Shown: in pieces, positions 5,056-7,668 of the stretch
How positions within the stretch are numbered: the first letter of the stretch is position 1
How the letters are laid out: each line of letters starts with the position of its first letter
Source: Bryobacterales bacterium
Lineage (GTDB): Bacteria; Acidobacteriota; Terriglobia; Bryobacterales; Bryobacteraceae
Assembly: GCA_003132865.1 (NCBI GenBank)
Contig: PKYZ01000710.1
Span: 1-7,668, forward strand
DNA length: 7,668 nucleotides
Reading direction: 5' to 3'
Notes under the pieces: model-generated
What the model was told of the DNA's origin: nothing
Database searches by the model: none
Seen by the model: the letters and a program-made list of their open reading frames with translations, nothing else
Program-made: the position numbers and the translations under genes

Positions 5056-6088
5056 CTACCCTGAATGGGGCCCAAGTGTGCGCCCGCGCAGCCACTCCCG
5101 AAATTCGGGGTGCAGCTCCTAGGCTGGGGCCAGTTCCAGCGCGCACATCTGCGCGTCGCTTTCCTCGCTGGGCCGGTAGTACTGCGGCGATTCCTCCGGC
5201 ATCGGTCGCGCGCCGGAGACGTAGCGCTCGGCGAACGGGTTGACCTTGCGGGCTTTTTCGAGAGCCGCCTCGGCCTCGGCGTTGTCCGGGCCTCCGGACA
5301 GCCAGCGCTCCAGAACACGCGCCCATGCGACAGATCCCAGGATGCGCTCTTCATCCGGGAAGCGCGCGATGAGGCTATTGACGCGCTCCGGTTGATCGGT
5401 GGCCAGGTACAACCCCAGCAGCGGAAAGCGCGTGCCCAGATTGTCATCGGGATTGAGTTCGAGCATTTGCTCGAAAACGGCAATGGCATCCGTCAGCCGG
5501 CCCGCCGCGGACAGTAGCTCCGCCAACTCACGTTTCGCCCGCATGTAAGGCCGCGTCGACAGCGTGCGCCAGAAGTGGCCTGTGTTCTCCCGAATGAAGC
5601 TCTCTCCCATGTTGCGCTCGGCCTTGTCGACGGTTTCGCGCATCAGGCGGATGCGGCTGTCCAAATCCATGGGGGCCAGCGACACCATGAGGTGCTGCGC
5701 TTCGGTGCAATCGGGATCCAATTTCAGGGCTTCGGACCAAGCGCAATGCCTCCACCGGGTCGCTGGCTTCGAGAGCGTCGTAAGCCAACTCCTGGGCCCG
5801 CCACTTGGGATCGTCCCGCTTCCACGCGTTGGCCTTCTCGTGCAGGCGGCCTCCGCGCATCAGTTCCGCAAGCTTGGCATTGTGATCGTCGTCGCTGGCG
5901 AATTCCTGTCCTTCCAGCAGCGCTTGGATCTCGCGCATGCCCCGCTCGGCGGCAAAACGAGGCGGGAGTGCAGGCGATGGCTGGACGTCCGGGGGCGGGG
6001 GCGCACTTAAACGCTCGTTGTGCCGCGCCCGCCGGATGCGGTCGCGGCGAAGTCTGGCTTTGTGGGGATCGCGACGGCTGACACTCAT
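5056..6088 (-). pseudogene. Tetratricopeptide-type (ST7-like) protein gene with frameshift and amber codon
   Basis: The gene is in two frames. From the ATG at 6088 to about 5738, 117 codons encode a very basic start (R-R-D-R-I-R-R-A-R-H-N-E-R-L), a Pro-rich stretch and helical repeats ending D-P-V-E-A-L-R-L. One extra base near 5737 then shifts to the frame S-E-A-L-K-L-D-P-D-C-T-E-A-Q, which continues with TPR-like helices (E-L-A-E-L-L-S-A-A-G-R ... [15 protein letters not shown]) and the family-like end N-P-F-A-E-R-Y...P-Q-Y-Y. A TAG at 5119-5121 stops it, but the same frame goes on as [13 protein letters not shown] to a TAG at 5056-5058. Related proteins, from memory, have A-W at the amber position, so TGG to TAG is likely. 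The repaired length is about 343 residues. No signal peptide is seen. It is either a recent pseudogene or affected by sequencing errors. Confidence 0.75.
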
Positions 6089-6098
6089 GGAATCCGCC

Positions 6099-6127
6099 AG
6101 TATAGCGCGCCGAATGCGCGCAAGGAG
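6099..6127 (-). promoter_or_regulatory. Possible promoter of the TPR-padR unit, with GC palindrome
   Basis: TATACT on the minus strand (6104-6099) is a good -10 hexamer. It lies so close to the ATG at 6088 that transcripts would be almost leaderless. The expected -35 position reads CTCCTT, which is poor. GCGCGC-CGAAT-GCGCGC (6105-6121) is an inverted repeat filling the 17-base spacer and could be an operator shared by the divergent genes. Confidence 0.3.
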
Positions 6128-6150
6128 ATCGGGGCGCGCCGGCGAGCCTG

Positions 6151-6177
6151 TACAATGAACGAGGACTACAAAGGAGG
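6151..6177 (+). promoter_or_regulatory. Candidate -10 box and ribosome-binding site of the multicopper oxidase gene
   Basis: TACAAT (6151-6156) resembles a sigma-70 -10 box, but no clear -35 is visible 17 bases upstream. AAGGAGG (6171-6177) is a near-perfect Shine-Dalgarno sequence three bases before the ATG at 6181 and fixes that start. Confidence 0.45.
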
Positions 6178-6180
6178 ACC

Positions 6181-7584
6181 ATGGATCGCCGAGATTTTCT
6201 GGCTGTGATGGGGACCCCGGCTTGCTGGAGTGTCGCGTCACGCGTGGCCGCCCAGGCTGCGCCGGAAAATCCCAAAGCCGATATAACGCTGCGCATCGCG
6301 CCGGTAGAGATAGAAATCGCTCCTCGCCGGACGATTAAAACGACCGGATATAACGGCTCGGTTCCGGGTCCGGTGCTGCGCCTGCGTGAGGGCCAGTCCG
6401 TCACGGTGGATGTGCACAATGAAACGCCCACCCCGGAGATCGTCCATTGGCACGGTCTGTTTGTTCCCGTCGAAGTCGACGGCGCCGCGGAAGAGGGAAC
6501 TCCCATGGTCCCGCCACATGGCTCCCGGCGGTACGCATTCGTGCCCCGCCCGTCGGGAACGCGCTGGTATCACACGCACGTCTCCGCCGGCCGGAATCTG
6601 AAGCGCAGCACCTATACCGGGCAATTCGGGTTCCTGTATGTGGAGCCCAAGAGCGATCCCGATCAGTATGACGCGGAAGTCTTCCTGGCGCTGCATGGAT
6701 GGGAGCCATACCTCGGAACGATGGGCGCGGACGAAGGCACGCTGGACGTGATCTATCAGAGCTTTTCCGTCAACAGTCACTCCCTGGGGTACGGCGATCC
6801 GATACGCGTCAGAGAGGGTCAGAAGGTAATGCTACGCATCTTGAATGCCAGCGCTACCATGCTGCATCGCCTGGCGCTCGCCGGCCACAAGTTCGAAGTA
6901 GTTGCCCTCGACGGGAACCGCGTGCCCGCGCCACGCGAAGTGGAGGTGCTGGAGCTAGGCCCGGCGGAGAGAATCGACGCGGTCGTTACCATGAGGCAAC
7001 CAGGCGTCTGGATTCTCGGCGAGGTGGACGACCGCGTGCGGAACGCCGGTTTGGGAGTGGTGGTGGAATACGCAAACCGCAAAGGTCCGGCGCAGTGGGC
7101 CGCACCATCCGGCGCGCGCTGGGACTACACCATCTTCGGACGACAGGGAGACACGCTGCTTGGCTTCGGACGGCGGGATGTCGAGGTGGTGCCGCTTGTT
7201 TTCCGGCAGAAATTTGCGGGGAACCGCTGGGTGGATCACTGGACAATCAACGGGAAGTCCTTTCCCAAGACCGACCCAATTCACGTCCAGGCGGGCAAAC
7301 GATACCGGCTCCGATTCGATAACCAAAGCGACGAATCTCACCCCGTGCACTTGCATCGTCACTCATTCGAGTTGACTAAGTTCGCGGGTATTTCCACGTC
7401 GGGAGTCGTGAAGGATGTCGTGGTGGCGCCGGCGCGCCGGCAGGTGGAAGTCGATTTCGTAGCGGACAACCCAGGTCCGTCGCTGTTTCACTGCCATATG
7501 CAGCTTCATATGGACTACGGGTTCATGACGCTGGTTCAGTACGCCGGTGACCCCTCGGCCGCGCCTGCACGTCACGATCATTAG
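6181..7584 (+). CDS. Tat-exported multicopper oxidase (laccase-like)
   Basis: This 467-residue protein has three cupredoxin domains. It would oxidise phenolic or metal substrates and reduce O2 to water in the periplasm; the substrate is not visible. The N-terminus carries a twin-arginine signal (D-R-R-D-F-L, 2-7), with a likely cleavage after A-Q-A (24-26). All four copper motifs are present: H89-W-H91-G, H131-T-H133, H387-P-V-H390-L-H392, and H437-C438-H439-x3-H443. C438 with H387 and H443 would hold the type-1 copper, and the other His the trinuclear cluster. The residue ten after the Cys, usually the axial ligand, is Phe448 (G-F-M) rather than Met. No Met-rich copper-binding insert as in CueO is seen. 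It is transcribed divergently from the TPR-padR unit and is followed by two hairpins, so it is probably monocistronic. The short length and motifs argue for a laccase/type-3 oxidase rather than nitrite reductase. Confidence 0.93.
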   Translation: MDRRDFLAVMGTPACWSVASRVAAQAAPENPKADITLRIAPVEIEIAPRRTIKTTGYNGSVPGPVLRLREGQSVTVDVHNETPTPEIVHWHGLFVPVEVDGAAEEGTPMVPPHGSRRYAFVPRPSGTRWYHTHVSAGRNLKRSTYTGQFGFLYVEPKSDPDQYDAEVFLALHGWEPYLGTMGADEGTLDVIYQSFSVNSHSLGYGDPIRVREGQKVMLRILNASATMLHRLALAGHKFEVVALDGNRVPAPREVEVLELGPAERIDAVVTMRQPGVWILGEVDDRVRNAGLGVVVEYANRKGPAQWAAPSGARWDYTIFGRQGDTLLGFGRRDVEVVPLVFRQKFAGNRWVDHWTINGKSFPKTDPIHVQAGKRYRLRFDNQSDESHPVHLHRHSFELTKFAGISTSGVVKDVVVAPARRQVEVDFVADNPGPSLFHCHMQLHMDYGFMTLVQYAGDPSAAPARHDH

Positions 7585-7596
7585 CGGAAAGCAGGT

Positions 7597-7633
7597 CTTC
7601 GCGCGCTGCGCGAAGAGCGTCCGCGGCGGACGC
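7597..7633 (+). terminator. Two consecutive hairpins after the multicopper oxidase gene
   Basis: CTTCGCGC (7597-7604) pairs perfectly with GCGCGAAG (7608-7615) around GCT. One base later, GCGTCCGC (7617-7624) pairs with GCGGACGC (7626-7633). They lie 13 bases beyond the stop codon. There is no U-run, so they may be factor-assisted terminators, 3' stabilising structures or a repeat pair. Nothing recognisable is seen from 7634 to the window end. Confidence 0.5.
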
Positions 7634-7668
7634 GCACGGTCGAAAACCCACCGTAAGTTATTGAAAGC

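Noticed and set aside
4595..5489. Long minus-strand ORFs around padR that extend past its start (to 5489) or read antisense to its end (4495-4833).
   Set aside because: Only the part from 5054 down to 4683 resembles PadR. The rest is out-of-frame sequence of the TPR gene or of padR itself.
5736..5746. Programmed frameshift in the TPR gene.
   Set aside because: The site (CGC-TTG-G-TCC) has no classical slippery heptamer, stop codon or obvious downstream pseudoknot. Mutation or sequencing error is simpler, especially with a second lesion downstream.

Overview
The window is GC-rich bacterial DNA with two transcriptional directions. Everything from about 53 to 6088 reads on the minus strand, and a single gene (6181-7584) reads on the plus strand. 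An acidobacterial chromosome, perhaps of the Solibacter/Bryobacter type, fits best. This is inferred from the Acidobacteriota-style PadR regulator, the B-box/LiaF-like/DUF4097 cluster, the remnant of an IPT/TIG-type protein and the short intergenic palindromes. No rRNA or marker gene confirms it.

Region 1 (4260 down to 53, minus) looks like one envelope-stress-type regulon. An ECF sigma factor (start placed at 4139) is ATGA-coupled to a zinc-finger membrane anti-sigma factor. After 50 bp come three tightly packed membrane genes: a B-box zinc-finger/TM2-like protein, a 74-residue two-helix protein and a DUF4097 protein. They are joined by a 14-bp overlap and then an ATGA overlap. All three carry the same two-helix module (Gly-x-x-x-L-I-x-x-G ... 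W-P-x-x-L-I-x-x-G), known from LiaI/LiaF-like proteins (DUF5668). A small zinc-ribbon protein with a TTG start follows 69 bp later. A candidate ECF-type promoter upstream of the sigma gene suggests autoregulation. The likely working model is sigma/anti-sigma control of membrane-associated sensor or adhesin proteins; this is an inference from arrangement.

Region 2 (4215-4682) has no intact gene. It holds the candidate promoter, a GC hairpin, a 7-bp tandem repeat and the last ~32 codons of a decayed IPT/TIG-like gene.

Region 3 (4683-6088, minus) is a PadR-family regulator preceded by a broken tetratricopeptide-type gene. The broken gene carries a frameshift near 5737 and an amber codon at 5119-5121 where the family normally has Trp. 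The reading frame after the amber codon continues coherently and stops one base before the PadR ATG, so the two genes were probably coupled.

Region 4 (6089-7668) is a divergent intergenic region and a Tat-exported three-domain multicopper oxidase with all copper motifs. Phe occupies the position of the type-1 axial ligand. Two strong hairpins follow the gene.

Three short palindromes (28-52, 2868-2893, 4171-4192) appear to belong to one dispersed repeat family. One supplies the 3' end and stop codon of the anti-sigma gene, and another creates a false N-terminal extension of the sigma ORF. The best leads are the triplicated membrane module under ECF control, this repeat family, and the doubly damaged TPR gene.
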